Positions 48,498-60,418 of a stretch of DNA of 64,000 nt are shown in pieces. A program made the position numbers and the translations under genes. The stretch lies in assembly GCF_029873635.1 (NCBI RefSeq), contig NC_080423.1:99441991-99505990 (forward strand), written 5' to 3'. Positions within the stretch are counted from its first letter, which is position 1; the number at the start of each line of letters is the position of its first letter. The stretch is from Malania oleifera. Its lineage: Eukaryota; Streptophyta; Magnoliopsida; Santalales; Ximeniaceae. The notes under the pieces are model-generated. The model was not told where the DNA came from. It made no database searches and saw nothing but the letters and a program-made list of their open reading frames with translations.

Positions 48498-49050
48498 CTA
48501 CTGGAGTGCTATCAATCTTCGATTCGTTTTTAGATGCTTTTTCACAAAAGCTATAAACCCCTGACCTCCGTCCAAGAGTAATCTTCCTGCCTGCACGGCA
48601 AACACCAGCTGGGTTGGAGCACGTACCCGTGAACCAACAAATCTGAATTCCTGCTCTCCAGGCAGTCTGAAAACTACTTCTCTCCTAAAACAATCAATGC
48701 TGGCATGATTGGAAGCCAACCAGTCCATACCCAGTATTATGTCGAAACCGCACATATCAAACACAATCAGGTTTGCTGGCAATATTTTCTCCTGGATTTC
48801 TATAGGTTAGCCCCTAAGGACCCTCTGACATCTGATCACTGATCCTGATGGTGTAGCGACCGACAGTGCTATATCTAATGACTGGGTCTCACTCTCACAT
48901 AATTTAACATAAGATGCGGAAATAAAAGAATGAGTAGCCCCTGAGTCAAAAAGAACAATGACAGGATATGATGAAACAGTAAATGTACCTATCACCACAT
49001 CCGTAGTAGTCTCTACATCACCTGGCGTCAAGGCATACACTCGCGCTGGA
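48498..49050 (-). pseudogene. gypsy J protease
   Basis: The segment reads TTDVVIGTFTVSSYPVIVLF, DSGATHSFISASYVKL and then, after a break at about 48800, NLIVFDMCGFDIILGMDWLA. The Asp-Ser-Gly active site is intact, unlike in element B. It is a retropepsin-like domain between gag and RT. Confidence 0.88.
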
Positions 49051-50078
49051 GCTACATTCCTTTGCTGGCCACCCCGAGGCGCCTGGTATCCTCCCCTAGC
49101 TGCCTGATGTCCTCCCTGATGAGGCTTGGGTACTGGGACCTGATCCTGCTCACCTGGGCAATCACGTATCTTGTGGCCGAGCCTCCCATAATGATAACAT
49201 ACATTACTCCCCACTCGGCACTCCCCCGGATGACGTCTTCTACACATCTGACATACCAAAACCATCGGCATATTCTGATTCCCCCGAGGTCCTGCCATCT
49301 ATCTCTGATCACCCCTATCACGACCTCCTCTCCATGGGCCCCTACTAGAGCCAGCCTGAAAACCCTGAGGCGCAGGCCTCTTCCTATGACTTTGAGCTGT
49401 CACACCTCTCTGAATGCCACTCTTAATAATCGCAGCTCTATCTACAACCTCTTTGAATATCTGAGCCTTGAAACTAATCACCTGCTCAAACAGATTTTGC
49501 CTCAACCCTTCTTCAAACTTCCTAGCCTTCTTCTCTTCATCAGGTGCTAGATGTGGAGCAAAATGCGACAACTCAACTAACCGAGCCACGTACTGAGATA
49601 CAGTCATCTGCCCCTGTACCAAATGTAAGAACTCTGCTGCCTTCGCACTCTAAACGATAGCTGGGAAATACCGCTTGATGAACATATCCTTGAATCGATC
49701 CCATGTTACTGGACCTAGGACCAGACTCTGCTCCTCTATCAAACGCACTGCTCTCCACCAACGCTTCGCCTCCCCTGTCAGTTTAAAAGTGGCAAATGCT
49801 ACCTTCTGCTCATCTATACATGGAAGCACCGCCAACATCTCCTCAATATCCTGGACCCAATTCTCAGCTACAGTCGGGTCATCTCCTCCAACAGAGGGTA
49901 GGGGCTTCATATGCGTAAACTACTCAATCGAACAACCACTCTCCCCAGAACTCCTGGCCATCTTAGCCATCACCTGCTGAGTGACACTGCGCAGCACAGC
50001 ATCTGTGTCTCCTTCACCTATGCTGGAAGGACCTACTCCATCCCTCCTAGTGTTCGTACCGCTACTTCCTGGATCCAT
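49051..50078 (-). pseudogene. gypsy J gag
   Basis: The start codon is at 50076-50078. Capsid-like sequence runs through 49910-49299: KVAFATFKLTGEAKRWW, FKDMFIKRYFPAIV, MTVSQYVARLVELSHFAPHL. The zinc knuckle is CYHYGRLGHKIRDC, where the second Cys of CX2C is Tyr, so zinc binding is likely lost. There are stops near 49911, 49650 and 49299. Confidence 0.88.
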
Positions 50079-50360
50079 CCTGAAAACAAGGAACACAATT
50101 AAGCATCTTATCCCCTATAAGGACCTATCCCGTAGTAACTCAAAATTAACTACCTTCCCTGACCTTACCCAATATCCAGTTCTATCACCTAGACACATGA
50201 CCCGATAATAGTTTACTATGGTTTTCCTGAAATCGTCACCCCAGGAAAAGCACAGAAACCAATACGGTAATCTTGTACCCAAACACAGAACAAACCTCAA
50301 ATCCTTTTCCTATACTCTGGTATGGCTTCTGTTGCATTCTAAAGTCTACAGAACCTAGCA

Positions 50361-50379
50361 AACCTAGGTTCTTATACCA
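50361..50379 (-). other. Primer binding site of gypsy J
   Basis: The minus strand reads TGGTATAAGAACCTAGGTT, three bases after the LTR end. It is a decayed initiator tRNA-Met site (expected TGGTATCAGAGC). Confidence 0.78.
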
Positions 50380-50382
50380 AAC

Positions 50383-52021
50383 TATAACGACCTACTTAAT
50401 TAACATGATTTTTTTTTTTTGTAATAATTAACATACTCTGATACCACATTAATAACCTAAGTAGCAAGAAGCATATCTCATAGACATAACCATATGAAAG
50501 TATATACACAATACAAAAACCAATACCAGAGTACTACCATTTTTCCCAAAATATACACATAACACTGTTTTCCCAAAAATACCCTCAGCTAGCTGGGGTA
50601 AACAAAAATCTTCCACTGTACTCACTTTATTGTTAGGGCACTACAGACGCCCCTCTACCTACGAGCCTGATCTGCTCGCCTACTTAGATCACCTGAAAAA
50701 TGTTAAATCAACTGGGATGATCCAACGCTCAGTAAGGTGATATATGCTATTACTAGTGTGTGGCAAAAGAGTCATCATATCATAAAAATCCGTTTCCATA
50801 TAATCATGTACATCTGGATCTATAAACACAGTATAAATCATGATATTTATTACCAATTTCATATCATTTAACACATCTATATTTAAGTTAATATTCAAAA
50901 TACTTCTAACATACATAAGTAATTCCCTTGTCTTTGTAAATCATAATATACATAATGATAACTGTAAAACTTCCCCTGTGGATATCTGTATGTCATGATT
51001 TAACCCCTCATGACAGGGTTGTGCAGCCCGTAGGTGGGATCTACATTGGCTGGCCGACCAAGTAAATCACTAAACTCCCTCGGTCAATCTGCCCACCTCT
51101 ACCCATATCTAATGGGGAGCCTGTCCACGTCAAGCGCACTATACGACCGACCTACAGCCTATTGTCTGAATAGGCGGTTGCACTCTGTAAACTGTATGCT
51201 GCATGTAGCTACGGTACCGTGCTCTATAAACTGTATGGTCCAACAGGGTCAGATACTATATACATATTCATATATACTCTTTCACTGTTTTCATCATATT
51301 TTCAAAATTACCATAACGCTTTCTTTCTGTTCTGTAAATACTATAACTGTAGCATCTCGATGCTACCTCTGTATAATTGTTTAAATATATAAACTTTGTA
51401 AATGCTCTGTCTGTATACTCTGTATGTTATGGTAATAGAGAACATGACATGCTTTAAACTCTGTAAATCATAGTACTGGAATTACATAATCATAATACTA
51501 TATCTGTAATTCGTATAATCATGGTAATAAAATCCGTAAAATCATGGTACTGTAATTCACATAATCATAGCACTGAAATACATAAAATCATGAAACTATG
51601 GTTCATAAAACATGCTCCCATATTACATACGTATACTCAAGCCACACCATATTGTAATACATAATTTTCGTAAATAAATACACTGCATAATATTTAGAAA
51701 TTTCCTAGCATAGCATATATCCCTTATCTTAACTTCTGAAAAGCCCCTATTGTACTCTAGCCCGATACCCGCTTCCTACAAAACACCCTGAAACCAATAT
51801 TTTCTAGAACTAAATATCAGTATTTTTCCGTCTATAACATTTTCTCTAACTGCCACAAGGCCAAAAGGAGACTAAAAGGCCTTACCCCGAATTTGGGATG
51901 ATTCCCAACTCTGATTTCCCCACGATCTACTTTGGTAGATGCGTAGAGAACTCCTCCAGGAGCGTCGTGGTAGCTCAGCGATTGGTGGGGCTGAAAATGA
52001 AAAGAGAAAGGAGAGAGAGTC

Positions 52022-52074
<53 letters not shown>

Positions 52075-52373
52075 GTGAGAGAATTGTGTTAAAAATCCCG
52101 ATTTCCACTATTTATAGGGTCAGGCTCGTCGATGAGGCATGTCACTTCTTCGACGATCCCTTCACAAAATTCGTCGACGAAGCCTTATGTTCGTCGATGA
52201 AATTTAGAGCAACTCGAATCGTCTCTTGGTATTTTCTCGTTGACGAAATTTTGAAAACCTTCGTTAATGAGACCCTGTGTTCGTCAACAAAATTCTACGG
52301 CCTCCTTCTGTTTCTGGTTTTATTTTCTCTGCCTCTAATATTTAAAAATGCTATTATTCTTTGGGTCACTACA
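50383..52373 (-). repeat. 5' LTR of gypsy J
   Basis: 1991 bp, from TGTAGTGACCC at 52373 to ...GGTCGTTATA at 50383 (final CA mutated to TA). It has the palindrome cluster 52125-52300, TATA box at 52116-52109, (GA)n run 52027-52072 and 23-nt hairpin 50992-51014. The right edge adjoins copia K gag. Confidence 0.9.
52109..52300 (-). promoter_or_regulatory. U3 palindrome array and TATA box of gypsy J 5' LTR
   Basis: On the sense strand, GTCGAC-core motifs (TTCGTCGACGAA-like at about 52170, others with CpG decay) run from 52300 to 52125. TATAAATA follows at 52116-52109. The same layout is repeated in the truncated 3' LTR (45062-45290). Confidence 0.6.
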
Positions 52374-52619
52374 TTCAATGTTGAGTAGTTAATTCCACAG
52401 AATTTGGGAGGACATTCCACAGATTGACCTTGGGCAAACATATCTGCCATTTTGATCTTTGCGCCTGGTTTTATTTTCTCTGCCTCTAATATTTAAAAAT
52501 ACTATTATTCTTTGGGTCACTACATTCCATGTTGAGTAGTTAATTCCACATAATTTGGGAGGACGGTCCACAGATTGACCTTGGGCAAACATATCCTCCA
52601 TTTCGATCTTTGCGCCTGG
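52314..52619. repeat. 151-bp tandem duplication across the gypsy J / copia K junction
   Basis: Copies 52314-52464 and 52465-52615 each contain the last 60 bp of the J LTR and about 90 bp of copia K gag. They share CTGG at the break points (52314, 52465, 52616). The copies differ at several sites, so the duplication is not recent. Confidence 0.92.
52376..52601 (-). pseudogene. copia K gag N-terminus, partly duplicated
   Basis: The start codon is at 52599-52601 (MEDMFAQGQSV, then PPKLCGINYSTWN). It is typical of Ty1/copia gag N-termini. A second shortened copy lies at 52376-52450. The frame then enters the gypsy J LTR. The remaining gag is at 43546-44551. Confidence 0.82.
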
Positions 52620-52647
52620 AAGTTACTTCGAATATCTAGCGACTAGC

Positions 52648-52659
52648 GCTCTGATACCA
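52648..52659 (-). other. Primer binding site of copia K
   Basis: The minus strand reads TGGTATCAGAGC, a perfect initiator tRNA-Met type primer site, two bases from the LTR end at 52662. Confidence 0.88.
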
Positions 52660-52661
52660 TT

Positions 52662-54239
52662 TGTTGGCCATGATATGCATCTAAAGGGGGGGGGTGAATA
52701 GACATCTTTCACAGATATGCAACTTTTTCTACAATCACACAGATTTCTTGGTAAGAACAAGAGTATTATATCACAGTATATAAATAAAGCAAATAGCAAG
52801 GGTTGAGCAACACAAGATAGAAAAGAGAAGAGAAGCTTAACGCAATGATGTTAATATGGTTCAGCACCGCTCCTTCGTCCACGCCTTGAGACCAACTCAA
52901 GGATTCCCCAAAATCCACTATGTGATCCTCCTTCCGGTGGAGAAGCCTATACAAGCAACTGCTCACAACGAGCTCTTACAATAGTGCTCACCTTGAGTCA
53001 CCTTATAATGGCTCACAAAGAGCCTTACAATACAAGGAATTTGAAGAGAAGTAGATACAATGTGAAATGCTCCTCTTTGAGCTAAATATCCTAATACAAA
53101 CCTCACACTATCTCCTCTTTGTCAATGAAGTGTAAACAAAAACAAAAGTAAGAGGGCAAGAAGGCACACAATGAAACCTTAGAATAAATGCACAATTAGT
53201 GTTCTCAACAACCAATATGCTTAACTACTTTGAAATGAATGCATAAGACCTATTTTAAAGGCTAAAGGGATAAGTTGAACGCTGGAGAATTGTTGAACAT
53301 TTATTGATAAGAGACAAATCCAAAACTAGTCATTCTGACGCATTAAATGCTATCTGCAGCCCGATGTTCGTCGACTAGGTCACGCCTTCGTCGACGAGCC
53401 CTATCAGTCCCTTCTTCGATGAAGCCCTATGTTCATCGATGAGTCATTGGTTCTGAATTTAGATAGGTCTCGATTTCTTTTCGTTGACAAGTACCCTGTG
53501 TACATTGATGAACCATGCACAAATTTCGTCGCCGAGTCCCCTGTATTCATCGACGAAGGTGCTCTGAACTTTTGGGTGGTCTCGGTATATTCTCATCGAT
53601 GAGTACCCTGTATACGTTGATGAGGTGATGTGCTGTTCCTTTCAACAAAACCTCTGTGTTCATTGACAAGCTCTTTACTTTTCTTTCTAAAATCATTCCA
53701 ACCAAGTTTGTGTTGAAGTAAAAGGTTCTCATGTTTGTTTTAGAAATGATCTTTGATCTATTTTAAGGTGTCTTAGGTTTAGTAAAATATGTTTGAGGGT
53801 TATAAACATCTTGTACAGTTAACTTGACTTGTTATGTATGTGTGAGACTAGTGCTAGTGTCCTAGTCTATCATGAACTAAATGCATATGTATTTTGTCCA
53901 TCTCTTGCTCGCTACTTTTGAATCGCACAATACACAAAGGATTACAAAATCAATATCCCTTACTTACACACACAACCCAGTTCTTGTGCTTGCTATGCAG
54001 GATCCATAAACGCTTTGGTTGAGTGGCAAAGTTCCGAGTATGACATATGTTGGACTTTGTTGATGGTCATCTGCTTTTTACTAGTTTGAGACTTGTTTAA
54101 CTCTTATGCTTGCTTTGGAATAGTCCTATGCATATGAACTGGATTAGAGGAAAACTGTTAATAACCTTAAAGAATTTCTAATGGGTTGTTGTCATAGAAA
54201 CAAAGCTGGAATGAAAGCCCTTAGTCACTGGGTCTAACA
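52662..54239 (-). repeat. copia LTR K, flanked by a primer site and a polypurine tract
   Basis: It runs from TGTTAGACCCAGTGAC (minus, at 54239) to ...CATGGCCAACA (52662), 1578 bp with TGTT/AACA ends. Its left neighbour is a primer site plus gag. Its right neighbour is a polypurine tract (minus: CATCAAAAAGGGGGAGA at 54241-54257). It thus served as 5' LTR for one internal region and 3' LTR for another. A GTCGAC palindrome cluster lies at 53365-53680 (TCGTCGACGA at 53388-53397). No gene. Confidence 0.85.
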
Positions 54240-54800
54240 TTCTCCCCCTTTTTGATGATGGCAATCCATTAGTGTTCTTTTGAAAAGATGCTCTCCTTAC
54301 TATATGCAAACGTTGGAATTTTAACAATTCCTCCCTTTAATGTATGCGCTTTGTGATAATCATTTTTTATTTTTTGAAAAGAAACTTAATTGAATTTTCG
54401 GTAGCATGCTGTCAATAAATAAAGCATTTTTCGTGTTTTTAAACCTGCATAAATTAAATATCCTATAGCTGACAGTTCAGTATATAAGCATGTCAGTATT
54501 CCACACAAGCATATTTATCAAAGTCATTTTAGTATTTCACACAAATGTATGTATCACAAGTATTTCAGTACTTTGCATTCAACACAAGTCCCTCCATGAT
54601 TAATTTACATCAATTTGCCTCAGAAAAATCAAAATAAATGCAAAGTCAGCAAGAGCTAAGTCATCATCATCACTATATGTCTAACAACATCAGACCAGAA
54701 ACATCATTACTACATCTGAAACTAACATCCTACAAATGGCCTTCATCTCCCCCTTTGCCATTATCAAAAATAAAAAAGGGGGGGGGGGGGGGGTGCCACT
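54240..54800 (-). mobile_element. 3' internal region of a second copia, minus strand, non-coding
   Basis: It begins with the polypurine tract beside LTR K. Around 54380-54420 it contains AATTTTCGGTAGCATGC, which recurs in inverse orientation at about 59168-59195 in the plus-strand copia internal region. No pol domain is recognised. It ends near a G-run of about 16 (54778-54793). Confidence 0.6.
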
Positions 54801-55140
54801 GAGTACTAATCGTGTGGGCGATCAAATTTTTCTAGGAGAGTGGCTAGGGAATCGTCGATGGAGTCAACGAGGACCCTGTGTTCGTCGACGAGGTTATAAG
54901 ACATTTCGGCGACGAAACCCTTGTATTTTTCAACGAAGACCTTATACTTCCCGGCGATGAATCCCTTGTGTTCGTCAACGAGGAACCTATACTTCTCAGG
55001 GACGAAGCCCCTATGTTCGTCGATGAGGCCAGTGAGAAAAGCTGAGGTTCACCTAGTTTGGGCTTTAGAGCGGAGGAGGAAGGACAACTAGAAGATCCTA
55101 AGATAGATTCGTGGGAGTGTGTTAAACAACGAAATTATTT
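54801..55140. repeat. Cluster of GTCGAC-type palindromes outside a recognisable LTR
   Basis: From 54850 to 55030 the motif 'TTCGTCGACGAG' and variants recur about every 25-30 bp, with intervening 'ACCCTGTG / CCCTTGTAT / CCCTATG'. This is as in LTR K. It may be a fragment of a similar LTR; I find no ends. Confidence 0.5.
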
Positions 55141-55431
55141 TTGGGAACTATATTTCTCTAGCTAAGATATCTTTTAAAGCCATAAAATGTTTTCTTCCTT
55201 AGCTTAACCCTTTCGCTAATGCCAAAAGGGGGTGAGGTTTCTTGAGCAAAATGCATGCATACGCCTTATATTCTAAATGAAATTAATATCATCTTATGTC
55301 TTGTTTCTTCTTTTTTGAATATGCCTATTATATGGTGCTTACTTTTACAATATACCTATTCTCCGGGGGAGCCTCTTCAGGCTGAACCCATTTTGCTTAT
55401 GCGTGTTTGTCATCATCAAAAAGGAGGAGAT
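55141..55431 (+). mobile_element. 3' internal end of plus-strand copia H with polypurine tract
   Basis: It parallels 60110-60418 (TTAACCCTTT..GCTAATGCCAAAAG; CTTCAGGCT.AACCCATTTTG; TTTGTCATCATCAAAAAG). It ends with the polypurine tract AAAAAGGAGGAGAT (55418-55431) that primes plus-strand synthesis in SIRE/Tork-like copia elements. No coding sequence survives. Confidence 0.75.
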
Positions 55432-57389
55432 TGTTGACTTAGTGAGTTCGATCTCTATTTTGATGCTGACAAAACACTGTAATCTTATGTGTGTATTTAG
55501 CATGTGCACAGGTCTATGATTGAGATCACACAAAATGGACAAGGAGCATGGAGGCCAAGACGGATTATATACATTCACCTGGCGAACCTCATTGAGTGAA
55601 GGGCATGAAAACTAAAGATTTTTTTTTTCATTGTAAATTGCATTTTGATTTCGAGTCCGTAATAATGGACTGTATTATTTGCATGTCATGCATGATAAGG
55701 TATAAGCTCAAAGACCCTAGACTGACCTTAGGACTTAAAGCATTGTATGAAAAAGCCCCCTATAACTTAGAATTAACAAATATATGATTATGGGTATCCT
55801 TAAAAGGGAGTTAGAAATTAAATGGACAACATTGGTGTGTTCGGTCGATCGAACCCCAACAAAAAGAAACTTTTCGGTCAACCGAACCTCTCCAGGGTCA
55901 AAATGTTGACCACTTGGTCAACTGTCCTAAAATGAATACCAATGCCCTGGTTAACTGAACCTTTAGGTTCAAAATGAATTGGTCAACCAAAGTGTATGAA
56001 GTTTGGTCAACTGAACTACATCTGGTTGACCAAACCTCAGAGTTGATCAAGAATCGCCTCAAGTCCGGTCGACCTCACTGCAGTTCAAATTCACCCTGGT
56101 CGACCAAACTAAGCAACCCGATCGACCGAACCTTAAAAATGGTCGACCGACCCTCTCAGGTTGCACAAATTTTATAGAGATAAATCTAGGTTATTTTTAA
56201 TTAAACTCGCTTAATATTTTTCCAAAATACCCAGCATTTCCCCAACGACTATAATTCTTCCCAATTCTATAAATACATCATCATTTGCAAAATTAAGATA
56301 GGATAAGGGTTTTGAGATTAGCCAAATTTTACTGAAAATCTTTTTGGCCAAAATCATCCATACTTCCATATCTCTTCAAATCCATTGCCAAAATCCACTC
56401 CTTATATTCATTAGTCATTTATTTTGAGTGAGATTGTTTTTACATACTCATTATACAAGCTCACACTCTCCCTTATTCATATATGATTATGCATTGATTT
56501 TTTGGAGAGTTGCTTAAGATTTTTCCCATAATATTTCATTCACAAATATTTGAATGGGAAAAACTTTTACTTAGCTTAAGATCTTTCATCCTCATTGCAA
56601 GATTCATAAGCTTGCTTTGAGCTTTGATAAAAATATTTTTAGCAAGCTTAAAACCCTATTATCTACTGTGCTTTACATTTGAGGAATATTTTTGCGATAT
56701 TTGTTTAGGGTTGTAGAGATTGATTTGATTATTCGTACAAGAAGTATATTATCTTAAGATCAAAAGCCTCACTTTCATATACACACATTGAGATACATTC
56801 TGTTGAAAGTTAACACTGTGGTTAACAAAATCTCACTTGAGCTTAATATCCTATCATATGTGAGTGCATTATTTGGTTGAACATATTAGTACATATCTGC
56901 TTAGTGTAAGAAGCATTTTACTTGTATGCAAATTATAGTGTGAATTTTTTGTATTCCAGGCGTGGGTCTAAAGAGGGAGACTTGCCTTGGTAAAAGTCTC
57001 GGATTGGCTTTGACCAGGTTAGAAAAGTTAGGTGCACCATCCTGGTAAGGTGTTGTAAACGGTGCCACTCTACTCATTAAGTGTGCTGTAGTAAAAACCC
57101 TCTTGCTTGTGAGCTCGAGGCGGGGATATAGGCAGTATTGGTTGAACCCCGATAACATATTGTGTGTGCAATTTGTATTTCCGTAATTTATTTACTACAC
57201 GTGTATGTTACTTTCAATAGTCCGTGAATGCTGTGCATGAATTAATTTCCGCATTTTATATTTATCTGCCCGTTTAGGATTGCATAGGCAGATCTTAGGT
57301 TGCGAAATACTGTTTATGGAACTGAAATCAACTTAGGAAGTTTTAAATACCTAATTCACCCCCCTCTTGGGAATACACCAATTCCAACA
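55432..57389 (+). repeat. 3' LTR of copia H (SIRE/Tork-like)
   Basis: 1958 bp, TGTTGACTTAG ... CACCAATTCCAACA. It matches LTR I along its length. The end with AATTCACCCCCCTCTTGGG is typical of this copia group as I know it. The palindrome array is 55845-56160, then a TATA box 56268-56275. The 85-codon minus-strand frame at 56901-57158 is incidental. Confidence 0.85.
55845..56275 (+). promoter_or_regulatory. U3 palindrome array and TATA box of copia LTR H
   Basis: Repeated GGTCGACC-type palindromes (perfect at 56098-56105; variants GGTCAACC, GGTTGACC, GGTCGATC) followed by 'AAACT/GAACC' occur about every 25-35 bp. TATAAATA is at 56268-56275. LTR I has the same array at 60905-61260 and TATATATA at 61369-61376. 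Confidence 0.6.
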
Positions 57390-58231
57390 CTCTGGCGTAC
57401 CAAACTCAAAATCCTGAAATATAAATATATATTTCCAAATTCAATCAATCCAAACTTAGAATAATAACTATACTCGCCTTTTTCTTAGGCTCACATATTT
57501 CTTTTATCCATAAAATTCTAAACTACTAATTAATCATCAATATTACCTGAGTTCTGGAGAAAACACCTGCTGGGATCCTCAACCCATGCCTGTGGTGTTT
57601 CGAAATACAAACCTTGAAATCACAACACCCTAGTTTAATCAACTCAAACTTCAGTATATTTTCATCTAACACAAGATCAGGGTTCAGAAAAGCCTAAAAA
57701 TTATAAAAATCCTAAAATAACCTACTTACCCTGATTTTGGAATGGTGCCTAAACTTGTCAAACCAAAATTTTGCTATGGCTAAATTGTATAGAATCTCTC
57801 CGGGATCATCGTGGTAACTTCCGATCGTCGAATTTGGGAAAAAATGGGGCCATAATCTTAGAGTGAAGTGAGGGAAACCGAATTTTTAGAGAGAGAAACA
57901 GGAAAATGAGGTTTTTCTTGCCAAAATTTGATTTTTCGTGTATTTATAGATGGCTGGCCACATGGCTTCGTCAACGAGACACGTGGACTCGTCGACGAAT
58001 CAAAGAAGAGAGTTCATCGATGAAGGCCTTGAATTCGTTGACGAGCCTAAATGTCCTATAATCATGCTCTCGGTATCTCTTCATCGACAAGACACATGTT
58101 CTCGTTGACGGGTCAAAGAAGTCTATTTGTCGACAAGCTCAAGGCCCTCGTTGACGAATCCCTGTAGATTCTTCTTTAAAAATCCTTTTTCCTTCTTTAA
58201 TTTCATAATTTAAATTTCCAGGTTTCTACAA
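57390..58231 (-). repeat. Gypsy LTR fragment
   Basis: The right end (minus start) is TGTAGAAACCTGG at 58231. Sense features are a GTCGAC cluster (57965-58160), TATA box (about 57943-57950) and the block CACCATTCCAAAATCAGGGT shared with LTR B. The left part is cut by the end of copia LTR H, so about 1.2 kb is missing. Confidence 0.75.
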
Positions 58232-59841
58232 TGCCATCGGTCTGTGTCCTTGCTCTAAATCGTAATCGTCTTTAAAGGATACATCCCTTTCTCCAAAGAG
58301 CTATCGTAAAAAATCTTATTCTCTAATATGCTCTTTGCCCCAGCCTGGGCATATTCGCTAACATGAAAATATTTTGAACATTGTCCACTTGTGCTCACTT
58401 TGGAATACTCTTCTAAACTCAATAATGATTTAAATCTTTAAGAGTATTTATTCAAATTCCATTCTCAAGCTCTCAAACTTTAAATAAAATCATTTAGAGC
58501 TTCATATCCCTATAATGAAGTTGAATGGCTAAAAAGATTGCACTAGGTTTCAATTTAAAGAAAGTCAAATGTCTAAGAAACCTATGCACGAGCAGTTAAA
58601 ATTAAAAGTAATTCAAACTTGGGCCTCATACGTTTAAGATTCATAAGAAAAGAGGCAGACATAAGCTTATCATCTTAATGAATATTCATTGTGTCTTTTT
58701 GGTCCAATAAGCCTAATGCAATCAAAGCCAAGTTCAAGTCATTGAAAATCTTAAGAATTCTTGGCTAAGAATATTGAAGAATTGAAAAGGCATAAGATAG
58801 TAATTGTGCACAACTCAAGGGAAGCACTTCTCTTTCATGACTATATAAATTAAAATGCTCTCATTTTTATTTATGCGTACATCATTTATGCCTAAATATG
58901 CATGTGAATATTGCAATGAATTTATAACTATTCTCTGTGGTTTATTGAAAATGCTATCTTTAACGGATAGTTTATATTTTTGAATGAAATGTTGATTGTA
59001 ATACTGGTTTGCATGCTTGTAATTGAATGCCTCTTGCATGGCGGGTGCAGTGGATGTGAATTGCACGCTAGTAGTAGATTATAGGTTTTTGCATGCTTTA
59101 TATGAACTATTTTGTTGAAAACAACCATTTTCAGGTACATGTTTTATAAGAAAATGTACGATTTACAGATGGCATGCTACCGAAATTTAATTAAAATTTT
59201 CCCAAATAAAACCATGTACAAAGATGATTATGATAAAATGAATATTACAATATTTTTGAAAGGATAAGTGAAAACTCAAATAGATAATTAAACTTCATCT
59301 TTACATAATCATCATATACTTCAGGGGAGTTGAGCTCCATCCGTAAGAAAAGAGCATAAAAGACTCATGTGCATCATGCCTTGCTTTTTAAATATTGAGG
59401 TTCTTCTGAAAACCTAGAACATTATATACAACTCTTAAAGTTCTACAAACAAATATGGATTATTCTCAAGTTTGTGAACTCTAGGGTATGCCTTAATATC
59501 TCTTTTCCGATGCATGTGGGATCTATAGGGATAATTATACTAGTTGCACTATTGAGTAAATGAATTCTTTATCCAGTATACTTGATTTAAGAAATTTAAA
59601 ATGATTGCCTATACCGCTTGATAATCTTAATGAAAATAATCCTTGTTTGGTATAAGCAGCGCTTTGTGTTTAAGCATGCATTCAATTTCGTAGGGGAAGC
59701 TCTTGAAATAACCTTTCTATCCTATTTGTGCTCACCTATTCTTATGCTTAGATATCTATTGAACACTTTGCTTGCATGTACTTTAAATTAAAGTTTCTTT
59801 TTCAGCAAACACCCCCATCACTTCTTGAAAATATTATAAGG

Positions 59842-59888
<47 letters not shown>

Positions 59889-60418
59889 CTTATTATTTAG
59901 CAAGAAATGATTTTATATGTGACATATTTTTTTCTTGCTTATTTGCCTAAATGTTATATCTTTAAAATAGTTTTTATACCCCAAATACTATATGATAAAA
60001 GGGGGAGATTTTTTATGCTCTTAAATGATAAAAAGAGGGGAATGTTTTTCAAAAAGTGGAGTTCTCTTTTGTTAAGTTTGTTGTAAATAACCAATTTTTT
60101 ATACTTAACCCTTTTTGCTGATGCCAAAAGCGAGAGAACTTTTATGAGCAAAATATTTGACCAAAAGAGGTAATTTTTTTTTTTTTTAGCAAAATGTTTG
60201 ACCAAAAGGGGTAATTTTTTTAAGGACACGAGGTAATTATCTAAGCCGCATGCATGTCTGTATTTGTGCCTTATTGCTAAAACTGAATGCTGTATTTTTT
60301 CGTTAATATATGTATGCCATATTGTTTAAATTTTATTTATGCATATTCTTAGGGGGATCCTTTTCAGGCTTATCCCATTTTGTTCTGATGCGTTTGTCAT
60401 CATCAAAAAGGGGGAGAT
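58232..60418 (+). mobile_element. 3' internal region of plus-strand copia I, non-coding
   Basis: AT-rich DNA ending in 'TTTGTCATCATCAAAAAG' and the polypurine tract GGGGGAGAT next to LTR I. It includes a (CA)n run (59845-59882) and G-rich patches. The minus strand of about 58255-58440 has one open stretch (…FYDSSLEKGMYPLKTITI) that I cannot assign. No pol motif is found. Confidence 0.6.

Larger units (their letters stand above)
44552..52373 (-). mobile_element. gypsy element J, truncated at its 3' LTR
   Basis: On the minus strand: 5' LTR 52373-50383, primer site 50379-50361, gag, protease, RT, RNase H and integrase (50078 to about 45628), polypurine tract 45380-45366, and the 3' LTR from 45365 to 44552 where it breaks off. 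Compared with the 5' LTR the 3' LTR lacks about 1.23 kb. It sits inside copia K gag. It is the best preserved gypsy here, but still with stops and frame changes. The chromodomain-like C-terminus (IPLVKVLWRNH...EEASWE) suggests a Tekay/Del-type chromovirus. Confidence 0.92.

Noticed and set aside
49062..49550. 162-codon plus-strand frame
   Set aside because: It is antisense to gypsy J gag, where the minus strand has clear zinc knuckle and capsid-like motifs.
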